The translations under genes were made by a program, and so were the position numbers. From an uncultured Clostridia bacterium (lineage in GTDB: Bacteria > Bacillota > Clostridia > Christensenellales > Pumilibacteraceae): a DNA stretch of 34,130 bases. The notes beneath the pieces were generated by a model that searched no databases, was not told the DNA's origin, and saw only the letters and a list, made by a program, of their open reading frames with translations. Where the stretch lies: positions 1-34,130 of the forward strand of contig CALWBH010000031.1 in NCBI GenBank assembly GCA_944376015.1, written 5' to 3'. This document shows, one piece after another, positions 16,680 to 23,885 of the stretch. Each line of letters opens with the position of its first letter. Within the stretch, counting starts at the first letter, position 1.

Positions 16680-17081
16680 TCAGTTTCTTCTTATAAGCAT
16701 AGCCATAACGCCGCCTAAAAAACCCGTCACTACGCCGTTTACCGTATTGTTGAGCAACGTAAGATCGAAATCGAAGCTTCCGCCTATAAGCGAAAAGACG
16801 ACGAACGAGATAACGGCATAAACAAAGCCGACGGCTATGCCGCGCAACCAACCGTTACCGGGTAAACGCAACGATATAAGACATCCGAGAAGTACGCATA
16901 AAGATCGTATTATCTGATTTATAATCGGCACGGCACCCGAAGAAAGATTGAAAAATTTAATAATAAACGCCGCTAAAAGAACGCAAAGCAATGACGCAAC
17001 GGTAGCTATTATCACCGCCTTTACAATTTCGATAACATAACGCGAAACGCCGCCGTTACGCGCTTTTACAGTATCGCTCAT
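16680..17081 (-). CDS. TIGR04086 family membrane protein
   Basis: A 133-residue protein with four predicted transmembrane helices (about 17-43, 52-72, 78-100 and 110-130), a basic N-terminus and a very short C-terminus (RRN). Size, the middle SLRLPGNGWLRGIAVGFVYA segment and position next to a SCIFF cassette match TIGR04086 (YrzE-like), a family of unknown function often seen beside scfA/scfB. Association with peptide export or immunity is conceivable but unproven. The only ribosome site, GGAGG, lies inside the 3' arm of a terminator-like hairpin ending at the start codon. No promoter is visible between that hairpin and the gene, so expression probably depends on read-through from yajC. Confidence 0.85.
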   Translation of the reverse strand: MSDTVKARNGGVSRYVIEIVKAVIIATVASLLCVLLAAFIIKFFNLSSGAVPIINQIIRSLCVLLGCLISLRLPGNGWLRGIAVGFVYAVISFVVFSLIGGSFDFDLTLLNNTVNGVVTGFLGGVMAMLIRRN

Positions 17082-17131
17082 AAAAAAACCTCCGCATAAT
17101 CGTTATTCTAAATTATGCGGAAGTGTTTTTT
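17082..17131 (-). terminator. Terminator-like hairpin containing the Shine-Dalgarno of the TIGR04086 gene
   Basis: In the minus-strand RNA 13 bases (17112-17124) pair with 13 (17088-17100), one pair G-U, around an 11-base loop. Seven U's follow, running straight into the AUG at 17081. The 3' arm contains GGAGG. The opposite strand also ends the stem near a six-T run, so it may terminate in both directions. It lies about 60 bases after yajC. Confidence 0.85.
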
Positions 17132-17182
17132 ATTATAACGCAAGCGACGACTTTAGTTTGTCGTATACCCGACTGATTTGTA

Positions 17183-17674
17183 TTATTTTTGGTTTTTTTT
17201 CTGATCTGCCTGTTCGGTTTCGACGGTATCGTCGGATTTCTGTTTAACGGGAGCGGACGACAATCCGTCCACGTCGGGTTTGCTTATCGCGGGTTTGACG
17301 TCAGCCGTCGGCTCGGGCGTTTTTGTAAACACTCGATAAAGCGCCTGCATATCCACAGTCAAAGTCGTTGCTCTGTCGGGTTCGCCCGTTTCGATAACGA
17401 ACTCGGTACCGCCGTTTGCCGACGGTCTGATAAGCACGATTTTTCCTATAATTCCGCCCACGGTTTCGATGAGATCGCCGGGTTTAAGCGCGCTTTTTTG
17501 TTTCTCGCTTTCTTTCTGCTGTTTGCGCTTGTTTATATTTGAAAATATAAATACGGCTATGACGGCAACGACAAGAACGCCCAAAACAATAAACAGAAAA
17601 ATATTGCTTTCTCCGGATTTTCCTTCTTCGCCTGTTGCGTCGGACTCAAGCAGCAAATTTATGAAATTTAACAT
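17183..17674 (-). CDS. yajC: Preprotein translocase subunit YajC
   Basis: A 163-residue single-pass membrane protein. The transmembrane helix spans about 24-46, followed by a basic stop-transfer (NKRKQQK) and the YajC core LKPGDLIETVGGIIGKIVLI (63-82), running to about 116. Family members are usually about 85-120 residues, so residues 117-163 are an extra tail rich in Pro, Asp, Lys and Gln. YajC associates with SecDF at the Sec translocon. The ATG at 17674 has GGAG at about ten bases, and a clear promoter stands just upstream. It precedes the SCIFF and secDF genes; in Clostridia yajC is commonly near both. Confidence 0.93.
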   Translation of the reverse strand: MLNFINLLLESDATGEEGKSGESNIFLFIVLGVLVVAVIAVFIFSNINKRKQQKESEKQKSALKPGDLIETVGGIIGKIVLIRPSANGGTEFVIETGEPDRATTLTVDMQALYRVFTKTPEPTADVKPAISKPDVDGLSSAPVKQKSDDTVETEQADQKKNQK

Positions 17675-17705
17675 AAATATATACTCCGTAAATAAATTTG
17701 TATAT

Positions 17706-17735
17706 ATTATATATCAAAATCAAAGTAAATTGCAA
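17706..17735 (-). promoter_or_regulatory. SigA-type promoter of yajC
   Basis: On the minus strand TTGCAA (17730-17735), an 18-base spacer and TATAAT (17706-17711) lie about 32 bases upstream of yajC, immediately after the preceding gene's stop. Confidence 0.78.
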
Positions 17736-17750
17736 GCATTTTTCGGCAGA

Positions 17751-18485
17751 CTATTGCGAAATATCACACGTCGCGTCGAAAATGTTGTTAAGTTTTCGAT
17801 AGTCCGCGTCAAAGTCGAAACCTCTCAGTATCGTCTCGCAAGGCGCAAAATCAATAAGTCCGCAAATAAGATCGTCGAACGCGTCGAAATATTTTTCCAC
17901 CGTACGGGCGTCTTCGCGTTTTTCTACCAATCTGTAACGACCGTCAAGACGGCTCACTTCGGCGCGGCTGCCGCTTTTTTTGCTCGACTCGATAAGAAAT
18001 TTGAGTAAATCGTTAAAAGTATCTTCGTTCAAAAGAAATGCGCCGTGCTGCCCTGCAAGATCGCACATTTCTTTCCATCGAGAATAAAACTCCCGCATAC
18101 GGAAAAAACGAAACCCGTCTATATCGAAAAACTTTCGGACGCGTAAGCTGTTCTTCATCATTTTTTCTTCGGCTTCCCTGTCGAAACCCGTAAGCGCATG
18201 GACAAGCAGCTTTTTCGACAGAGAGCTGATTTTGAGTTTTTCCACGCCTTTGGTCAAGAATCCTATCTTTTCCCTTTCGAGAAAAAGGTCGGTAAGCACT
18301 CGTTTTACCGTTGCCGCAGTACGCTTTTCCGCTTTACCGTCCGCGCCTATGCAAAGATACGCAAACCTTTTCTCCGCACTCAATGCGGTAACGGTTTCCG
18401 AATCCGTAACGGATCTTATCCTACGTTCTGTTTCTTTAAGCCAATCGACGTGTTTTACGCCGACGCTGATAACCGTTTCATACAT
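17751..18485 (-). CDS. Probable YtxC-like sporulation protein
   Basis: A 244-residue soluble-looking protein with no signal peptide or clear membrane helix. I match it tentatively to the YtxC family (putative sporulation proteins in Bacilli and Clostridia): a DGFRFFRM segment (123-130) resembles the family's 'GFINFR' motif, DGRYRLVEK (181-189) resembles its 'Y-L' strand, and IDFAPCETIL (211-220) resembles the 'LAP-IIIH' segment near the C-terminus. No catalytic motif is evident, and no biochemical role is established for the family. The start has only a poor ribosome site (AGAGAAG immediately before the ATG). It stands alone, with the divergent tRNA promoter upstream and yajC's promoter downstream. 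An unrelated hypothetical protein remains possible. Confidence 0.55.
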   Translation of the reverse strand: MYETVISVGVKHVDWLKETERRIRSVTDSETVTALSAEKRFAYLCIGADGKAEKRTAATVKRVLTDLFLEREKIGFLTKGVEKLKISSLSKKLLVHALTGFDREAEEKMMKNSLRVRKFFDIDGFRFFRMREFYSRWKEMCDLAGQHGAFLLNEDTFNDLLKFLIESSKKSGSRAEVSRLDGRYRLVEKREDARTVEKYFDAFDDLICGLIDFAPCETILRGFDFDADYRKLNNIFDATCDISQ

Positions 18486-18600
18486 ACTTCTCTAATATTG
18501 TATGCATAAGACGGAAATTTACACACCGTTTTATAAGCGAAAAATAGCAAAATTTCTTCCCGTCGCATAAAAATATATACAAATACCCGCTTAAAATCAC

Positions 18601-18629
18601 TTGCATTTTACTCTGAGTTTTGGTATATT
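18601..18629 (+). promoter_or_regulatory. Promoter of the tRNA-Cys/tRNA-Leu pair
   Basis: TTGCAT (18601-18606), a 17-base spacer and TATATT (18624-18629) lie about 28 bases upstream of the first tRNA. This is the only plus-strand promoter with a matching gene in the window. The remaining bases 18486-18600 are AT-rich, and I see no gene there. Confidence 0.8.
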
Positions 18630-18657
18630 ATATTAGCGATTGGAAAGTGACCCGTAA

Positions 18658-18732
18658 GGTACCATAGCCAAGCGGTAAGGCGTGGGCCTGCAAAGCCCTG
18701 ATTCCCCGGTTCAAATCCGGGTGGTACCTCCA
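18658..18732 (+). tRNA. tRNA-Cys (anticodon GCA)
   Basis: A full cloverleaf: acceptor GGTACCA/TGGTACC, D arm with GCC/GGC, anticodon loop CTGCAAA (GCA at 18690-18692), T arm CCCGG/CCGGG and encoded CCA. The discriminator is U73, the expected cysteine identity base. The outermost anticodon-stem pair (27-43) is a U-U mismatch. Confidence 0.97.
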
Positions 18733-18736
18733 ATAT

Positions 18737-18822
18737 GCCCGAATGGCGGAATGGCAGACGCGACGGACTTAAAATCCGTTTGTGGAAACACAGTGTCGGT
18801 TCAAGTCCGACTTCGGGCACCA
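18737..18822 (+). tRNA. tRNA-Leu (anticodon UAA)
   Basis: An 86-base class II tRNA with acceptor GCCCGAA/TTCGGGC, anticodon stem ACGGA/TCCGT around CTTAAAA (anticodon TAA at 18770-18772), a long variable arm (TGTGGAAACACA) typical of tRNA-Leu, discriminator A and encoded CCA. It starts four bases after tRNA-Cys, so the two are co-transcribed. Confidence 0.97.
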
Positions 18823-18835
18823 CTGATAAAATCGC

Positions 18836-18870
18836 AACGTCCGAAAATTTCTTTTCGGACGTTTTTCTTT
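18836..18870 (+). terminator. Intrinsic terminator of the tRNA pair
   Basis: A perfect 12-base stem (18836-18847 with 18852-18863) with a 4-base loop is followed by a T-rich run. It lies 13 bases after the tRNA-Leu CCA end. Confidence 0.92.
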
Positions 18871-18997
18871 GAGTAAAATTCGCTACCTTGCGCAAAAGGC
18901 GGAAACGAAAAAAAGTTTATCGTAAAACGTTTGCAACAAGGTTCGAATTATTTTAAATAATGATTGATAAGTTCGCGGTTTTTTAAAATCGCGGTTT

Positions 18998-20656
18998 TTA
19001 ATCGCCGCGCTCGAAGCCTGCCGTAACTACCGTCATGTCGAGCAATACGTTCCCTTTTTCCGAAAAAACATATCTTACTTCCGCCGCGGCGGTTTCGTAA
19101 ATAGTTCTGCTCATTGAACCGCTTTCGGGAGCCGCCAACGCATGCGCGTGTTCTTTAAGCGGAATTATTTCCAGCTTTTTACCGAAACGTTCGATGACGA
19201 CGCGTTCTGCGTCGTTTCTTTTTATTTTCACTCCGTTATACGTCGCCAGCCTGTACTCCCTGCCGCCTATATAAACAAAAGCGATACAACCCGTAAATCT
19301 CAAACCGAGATACGGAATACGCGCGATAGAAAGCATTACGGAGTTAAAACCGTCCGAAGCCTGAGTCCACAAATATGACGACGGAAAAGACGAACCGAAA
19401 TCCTTTTCGATGTAACCGCTTGCGTTATCGAAGTTAAAAAGCCTGCCGTCTACGGTTATACTGCCGCTTACGTCGTGACGCATTGACAACACGCCGTGTT
19501 TACATTGCATAAAAGGAAACCCAGCGAAAAATCCCATAATATCTTTTTTGGGCGGAGTAATGCCGTTGAATTTTATATTTCCGATCAGAGTATGCCCGTC
19601 ACGCTCTAAAGAAAAAGCTATGCCGTCATACGAAAAGCGGCAACCAGGCAAAGCCACGTCGAAGACGTCTTCTTTTGCGTCAAACTCGTCGGCGTCGAAA
19701 ACAAATTTGAGCGGCTTGTCCGTCCCGGTCACTTGCAACATCGCATAAAGTTTTCCGTTGCTGTCAACATGGTAAGACGGAATAAACGCAAGCACCTCGT
19801 TTTTGTTAAAAAGTTTAAGATACCAACCCTCGAAATAACTTTTTTTACGTCTGTACCCGCTGAAATACAGCAAGGTTCTGTTTCCGTATACAACTCTGCC
19901 TATAACGAAAAATATAAACGTAAGAGCGAGAAAAGCTATCAGAAAATAATTGGGAGTTTCCGAAAACCGAAGAACGAACAGCGTTATGTCCGCCGCAACG
20001 GCATAAAGCATGCTTGCGAGCCCGAAATTAGTCAAACCTCCGCTTCGATAGAAACCGGCAAGCTTGAAACAAAAAACAAAAACCAGCAACAGCGCCGTAA
20101 CTATTTCAAGCGGAACGAAAACTTTCCAGGCGGAAATTTCCGTACTGTACACAACGGGTATCGCCATGGAAAGACAGACTATATAGGCGTAAGAAACGAC
20201 AAGCCTTCCTTTCGTAACGTCGGGACGAAAGAGTCTCGCCGCCGTTACCGTCCTTATCAACATGGACAACAAAAGCGCTCCGTATGAAACGAACTGTAGC
20301 CACAACAAAGTGTAATTGGTATGCGTCATGCCTCCAAGCAGCACCGCTCCTGCCGTTATCGCCATACTGCCGTAATCCGTTTTCTGTTTGTGTTCTTCGG
20401 AACGGGTAAAAAGCAATACGAATACGTACCTGTTTAAAGTAACGGCGGTAATCAGACATCCGAGTAACCCGATCGCCGTCAGAATATGAGTATACCATTG
20501 AACAAAATCGTTCGAATCGTAAAAAATAAATTCCGGATCGACAAGACCCTTTACGAGCGCTATCGTTCTTTCCGCAAAAAGTATTACGACGTATAGCGCG
20601 TAAAACAAAAACACGAAATATTCCGCAATATTCAACTTAGCGTTATTCTTTTTCAT
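18998..20656 (-). CDS. Multi-pass membrane domain fused to a tocopherol-cyclase-like domain
   Basis: A 552-residue protein in two parts. Residues 1-265 hold about seven or eight hydrophobic helices (near 11-30, 54-78, 96-118, 117-137, 152-172, 178-198, 211-231 and 236-258) of no family I recognise. From about 272 the sequence matches the tocopherol-cyclase-like family: YFEGWYLKL (274-282), GYIEKDFGSSFPSSYLWTQ (414-432) and SIARIPYLGLRF (443-454). Bacterial members are usually stand-alone proteins of about 300 residues with no assigned function; plant VTE1 cyclises a prenylquinol. A membrane quinone or lipid role is inference only. The ATG at 20656 overlaps the cation transporter by 14 bases and has no ribosome site, so coupling is likely. 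It is the last gene of the five-gene operon. Confidence 0.82.
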   Translation of the reverse strand: MKKNNAKLNIAEYFVFLFYALYVVILFAERTIALVKGLVDPEFIFYDSNDFVQWYTHILTAIGLLGCLITAVTLNRYVFVLLFTRSEEHKQKTDYGSMAITAGAVLLGGMTHTNYTLLWLQFVSYGALLLSMLIRTVTAARLFRPDVTKGRLVVSYAYIVCLSMAIPVVYSTEISAWKVFVPLEIVTALLLVFVFCFKLAGFYRSGGLTNFGLASMLYAVAADITLFVLRFSETPNYFLIAFLALTFIFFVIGRVVYGNRTLLYFSGYRRKKSYFEGWYLKLFNKNEVLAFIPSYHVDSNGKLYAMLQVTGTDKPLKFVFDADEFDAKEDVFDVALPGCRFSYDGIAFSLERDGHTLIGNIKFNGITPPKKDIMGFFAGFPFMQCKHGVLSMRHDVSGSITVDGRLFNFDNASGYIEKDFGSSFPSSYLWTQASDGFNSVMLSIARIPYLGLRFTGCIAFVYIGGREYRLATYNGVKIKRNDAERVVIERFGKKLEIIPLKEHAHALAAPESGSMSRTIYETAAAEVRYVFSEKGNVLLDMTVVTAGFERGD

Positions 20657-21614
20657 TGTTATTTACTTTTTCACCTTCCGAGTTACCGTCGGACGTCCCC
20701 GCGTCCGAATCTGTGGACATCACATAGGGATTTACATGGACCATGCAATGTTTTACGTCAGTAAAATTATGTTCTATAAGGTCGTGTACGTTCTCCGCAA
20801 TAGTGTGGGCTTTTTTCAATGCGGCGTTTTCATCCACGGAAATTTCTATTTCCACATACACTTTATTGCCGAAAATACGCGTCTTTATAACGTCAAGCGA
20901 CATCACACCGTCCTGCGCTAAGATGAGTTCGCGCATTTTGTCTTCCGTGCTGCGGTCGCACGCTCTGTCCACCATCTTGCCTATAGAGCTTCTGAATATA
21001 TCTATCGCCACTTTAAGCACGAAAAGGCAAATAATTATCGACGCTATGGAATCGAGTATTTTTGCCCCGAGCATCGAACCGAGTATGCCCGCAAACGCGC
21101 CCACGGAAGAAAAAGCGTCGGATCTGTGATGCCAGGCGTCAGCCATAAGCGCGTCCGACTTTATAAGTTTCGCCGCGGAACGAGTATACCAGTACATCCC
21201 TTCTTTCACCGCTATGGAAATTATAGCGGCTATTAATGCCGGCCATCCGGGGAATGTCTGCACATACTCGCGGTTCACTATATTCATAATTCCAGCGTAA
21301 CCCATCGCAACACCGGTACCGCCGAGCACTATGGCGAGTATTATCGCCGCAACGCATTCCATACGCTCATGTCCGTAAGGATGATCTTTGTCCGAAGCCT
21401 TCGCGCTGATTTTTATCCCGATAATTACAATTATCGTACTGAAAACGTCCGATGCGGAATGTATTGCGTCGGATATCATGGCGCTTGACGAATCGAGTAT
21501 ACCGACGATGAGTTTCCCGCCCGAAAGCACGGCGTTAACGATAATAGTGACTATCGATACGGTTATCGCTATTTTCGCAACGTCGTGACTTTTCGTTTCT
21601 TTGGATTCGGTCAT
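20643..21614 (-). CDS. Cation diffusion facilitator (CDF) family transporter
   Basis: A 323-residue divalent-metal/proton antiporter. The transport-site pairs are visible: DAIHSASDVF in TM2 (His52, Asp56) and ADAWHHRSDAFSS in TM5 (His162, Asp166), with HPYGHERMECV (78-88) between. Six membrane helices occupy about 15-205, followed by the cytoplasmic metal-sensing ferredoxin-like domain, then a hydrophilic Ser/Asp/Asn-rich tail. The substrate could be Zn, Mn or Fe; an HxxxD arrangement does not decide it. Its start lies four bases after the purB stop, without a clear ribosome site, and its end overlaps the next gene by 14 bases. It is translated as part of the purB operon. Confidence 0.94.
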   Translation of the reverse strand: MTESKETKSHDVAKIAITVSIVTIIVNAVLSGGKLIVGILDSSSAMISDAIHSASDVFSTIIVIIGIKISAKASDKDHPYGHERMECVAAIILAIVLGGTGVAMGYAGIMNIVNREYVQTFPGWPALIAAIISIAVKEGMYWYTRSAAKLIKSDALMADAWHHRSDAFSSVGAFAGILGSMLGAKILDSIASIIICLFVLKVAIDIFRSSIGKMVDRACDRSTEDKMRELILAQDGVMSLDVIKTRIFGNKVYVEIEISVDENAALKKAHTIAENVHDLIEHNFTDVKHCMVHVNPYVMSTDSDAGTSDGNSEGEKVNNNEKE

Positions 21615-21618
21615 AATT

Positions 21619-23046
21619 TCACACTTTGATTTCGGTCTCTTCCGATGATATTTCGTTTGCGCTCAGTATCGGCAATATATGCTGCGAAACGAATTCTTCC
21701 GTCTGTTTATCGGCACGCCCGATGAAATTGGACGGATCCATTATCGAATCGATATCGTTTTTAACCGCAGCGAAAGCTTTATCCGCTTTTATTCTTGAAA
21801 TAAGGTCGTTCTCGCCGCCTTCCTGCTTTACCACCTTACCTGCGTCCATTGAATGACGCCTTATAAGCTCGTGCAGCTCCTGACGGTTGCCGCCCGCCTT
21901 CACGCACTCCATAAGTATTGTTTCGGTAGCCATAAAAGGAAGCTCCGCCGCTATATGTTTGGAGATAACTTTATCGTAAACTACCATTCCGCCGGTAATG
22001 TTAACGTAAAGATTGAGTATTCCGTCTACGGCAAGGAATGCCTGCGGTATCGTTATTCTTTTGTTTGCACTGTCGTCGAGCGTTCTCTCGAACCATTGAG
22101 TGGACGCGGTTATCGCTTCGTTTTCCGGCAATGTAATCACATATCTCGCAAGCGCGCATATTCGTTCGCTGCGCATGGGATTGCGTTTGTAAGCCATTGC
22201 GGAAGAACCTATCTGATTCTTTTCGAAAGGCTCTTCCATTTCTTTCATATTCTGTAAAATCCGAAGATCGTTTGCGAATTTATATGCGCTCTGAGCGATC
22301 ATGGACAATACGCAAAGCACGTTATAATCAAGTTTCCTGGTATAAGTCTGCCCGGATACCGCAAAAGCGGAATCGAATCCCATTTTTTCGACCACATACT
22401 TTTCGAGCGCCTTAACTTTTTCTCCGTCACCTTCGAAAAGCGTTAAAAAGCTCGCTTGCGTACCCGTAGTGCCTTTAACGCCGCGCAGTTTGAGTCCGCT
22501 GATGACCGCGCAAAGATTTTCATAATCCATAAGCAGATCCTGAAGCCACAAACAAGCGCGTTTCCCGACGGTGGTAAGCTGCGCCGGTTGAAGATGAGTA
22601 AAGCCGAGCGTAGGCATGCTCTTATATTTCAATGCAAAATCGGACAGTTTTTTCATCACTTGAAGCAGCTTCTTTTTTACAAGCATAAGCGCTTCGCGCA
22701 TAAGTATAATCTCGGCGTTGTCGGTAACGTAACAGCTGGTAGCGCCGAGATGAATGATTGGCATTGCTTTGGGAGCAAGCGCGCCGAACGCGTAAACGTG
22801 CGCCATAACGTCGTGACGTACTTCCTTTTCTTTTGCGGCGGCAACGTCGTAGTTGATATCCGAGACATGCTCTTTCATTTCGGCGATCTGCTCGTCCGAT
22901 ATATTGATACCGAGCGCTTTCTCCCCTTCGGCAAGCGCTATCCACAGTTTACGCCAAGTGGTGAATCTGTTGTCGTCCGAAAAAACACCGGACATTTCCG
23001 CAGACGCATATCTTGTTATAAGAGGGTTTTCGTATACGTTTTTCAT
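21619..23046 (-). CDS. purB: Adenylosuccinate lyase
   Basis: A 475-residue member of the fumarase/aspartase superfamily. It cleaves SAICAR in purine synthesis and adenylosuccinate in AMP synthesis, in both cases releasing fumarate. The flexible signature loop is GSSAMAYKRNPMRSE (280-294), with the catalytic serine in it. HLGATSCYVTDN (99-110) and GFTHLQPAQ (148-156, His151) complete the active site. The length is typical of the longer lyase type found in Clostridia and eukaryotes. AAGGAG precedes the ATG at 23046. It follows the dipeptidase by nine bases and precedes the cation transporter by four, an arrangement with no obvious metabolic link. Confidence 0.97.
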   Translation of the reverse strand: MKNVYENPLITRYASAEMSGVFSDDNRFTTWRKLWIALAEGEKALGINISDEQIAEMKEHVSDINYDVAAAKEKEVRHDVMAHVYAFGALAPKAMPIIHLGATSCYVTDNAEIILMREALMLVKKKLLQVMKKLSDFALKYKSMPTLGFTHLQPAQLTTVGKRACLWLQDLLMDYENLCAVISGLKLRGVKGTTGTQASFLTLFEGDGEKVKALEKYVVEKMGFDSAFAVSGQTYTRKLDYNVLCVLSMIAQSAYKFANDLRILQNMKEMEEPFEKNQIGSSAMAYKRNPMRSERICALARYVITLPENEAITASTQWFERTLDDSANKRITIPQAFLAVDGILNLYVNITGGMVVYDKVISKHIAAELPFMATETILMECVKAGGNRQELHELIRRHSMDAGKVVKQEGGENDLISRIKADKAFAAVKNDIDSIMDPSNFIGRADKQTEEFVSQHILPILSANEISSEETEIKV

Positions 23047-23055
23047 TATCGCTCC

Positions 23056-23877
23056 TTAACGCATGAAATTTCTAGCGTTTTCGTAAAAAATATTTTTTAT
23101 TTCTTTCCCGTTTAGACCGCGCCGCGCAAGCGCGTCAGCCACTTTATCAAAATCTTTGTAATTTTCCAGCCCCGTCGGCGTATATGCCGTGCCGTAATAA
23201 TCCGTTCCTACGGCAGCTCTATTCGCGCCCGCAACCGAACATAAATGCATTATATGATCCGCATATTTGTTCACGTCGCAGTTTTCGCCGTAAGATAACC
23301 CGTGTTCCAGAAAATTCGGTACTGCCGCAACACCTATTAACCCGTTTCTCGCCGCGATTTCTCTCGCCATTTCATCGGTAAGATTGCGCGGATGCGAACA
23401 CAGCGCACGCGCGGCAGTATGAGTTACGAGCACTCGCGCGCCTCGTTTATCCGCTTCTTCCAAAGCGGAATAAAACGCTTTGTCGGACAGATGCGAAAGA
23501 TCCAACGGAATCCCAGCCTTTGCAAGCATGGCGACTGCGGTTTTTCCCTTTTCCGTAAGCGGACTTTCGTATCCACAACCGCCGCCAAGCGGATTTTCTC
23601 CGTTCCACGTAAGCGAAACATAAGTCGGTCTCATCTCGGCAAACAATTGTTCGTATTCTTCCGTTTCGCACTTTACGCTTCCGAGATCTTCTACGGCGAC
23701 GGACGCGGAAAATCCGCATTCGGGAATGTGCATATCGCACAATTGCCGTAAAGACGGCTTCAAAACGGAAGTCCAAACTGCAAAAACGACATGTAACGGA
23801 GCGTCGTCATATTTTTTCAAAGCCTCGACGGCAGGTATTCCCGCCGTCAAAAGATCGTTATGAAGATCGTATACCAT
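23056..23877 (-). CDS. Membrane dipeptidase-like protein, peptidase family M19
   Basis: A 273-residue renal-dipeptidase-family enzyme. All residues corresponding to the binuclear zinc site and substrate contacts can be placed: His6 and Asp8 in DLHNDLL, Glu63 in AVEDLG, His129 in DLSHLS, His153 in VTHTAAR, Arg164 in SHPRN and Asp226 in GTDYYG. It is shorter than the usual 310-400 residues; only about 57 residues separate the first histidine from the bridging Glu, against about 100 in the mammalian enzyme. It should hydrolyse dipeptides, perhaps including D-amino-acid forms. No signal peptide is visible, so despite the family name it is likely cytoplasmic. There is no strong ribosome site, and it starts eight bases after the zinc-ribbon gene. 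Confidence 0.93.
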   Translation of the reverse strand: MVYDLHNDLLTAGIPAVEALKKYDDAPLHVVFAVWTSVLKPSLRQLCDMHIPECGFSASVAVEDLGSVKCETEEYEQLFAEMRPTYVSLTWNGENPLGGGCGYESPLTEKGKTAVAMLAKAGIPLDLSHLSDKAFYSALEEADKRGARVLVTHTAARALCSHPRNLTDEMAREIAARNGLIGVAAVPNFLEHGLSYGENCDVNKYADHIMHLCSVAGANRAAVGTDYYGTAYTPTGLENYKDFDKVADALARRGLNGKEIKNIFYENARNFMR

Positions 23878-23885
23878 AAAATATC

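Noticed and set aside
18495-18504. CATACAATA upstream of the YtxC-like gene, matching -10 boxes of sporulation sigma factors E and K
   Set aside because: There is no matching -35 element at the right spacing, and the implied leader would be only about five bases, leaving no ribosome site. A chance match in AT-rich DNA is more likely.
18608-18895. A 95-codon minus-strand frame with VPEVGLEPTLCFHKR-like and VPPGFEPGNQG-like stretches
   Set aside because: It is antisense to tRNA-Leu and tRNA-Cys. These peptide strings are the well-known spurious translation of tRNA sequences, not a protein.
18961-19000. Repeated CGCGGTTTTT-like segments just after the membrane/tocopherol-cyclase gene
   Set aside because: They form only a short, mismatched hairpin plus a direct repeat. 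I could not support a terminator or a repeat array.
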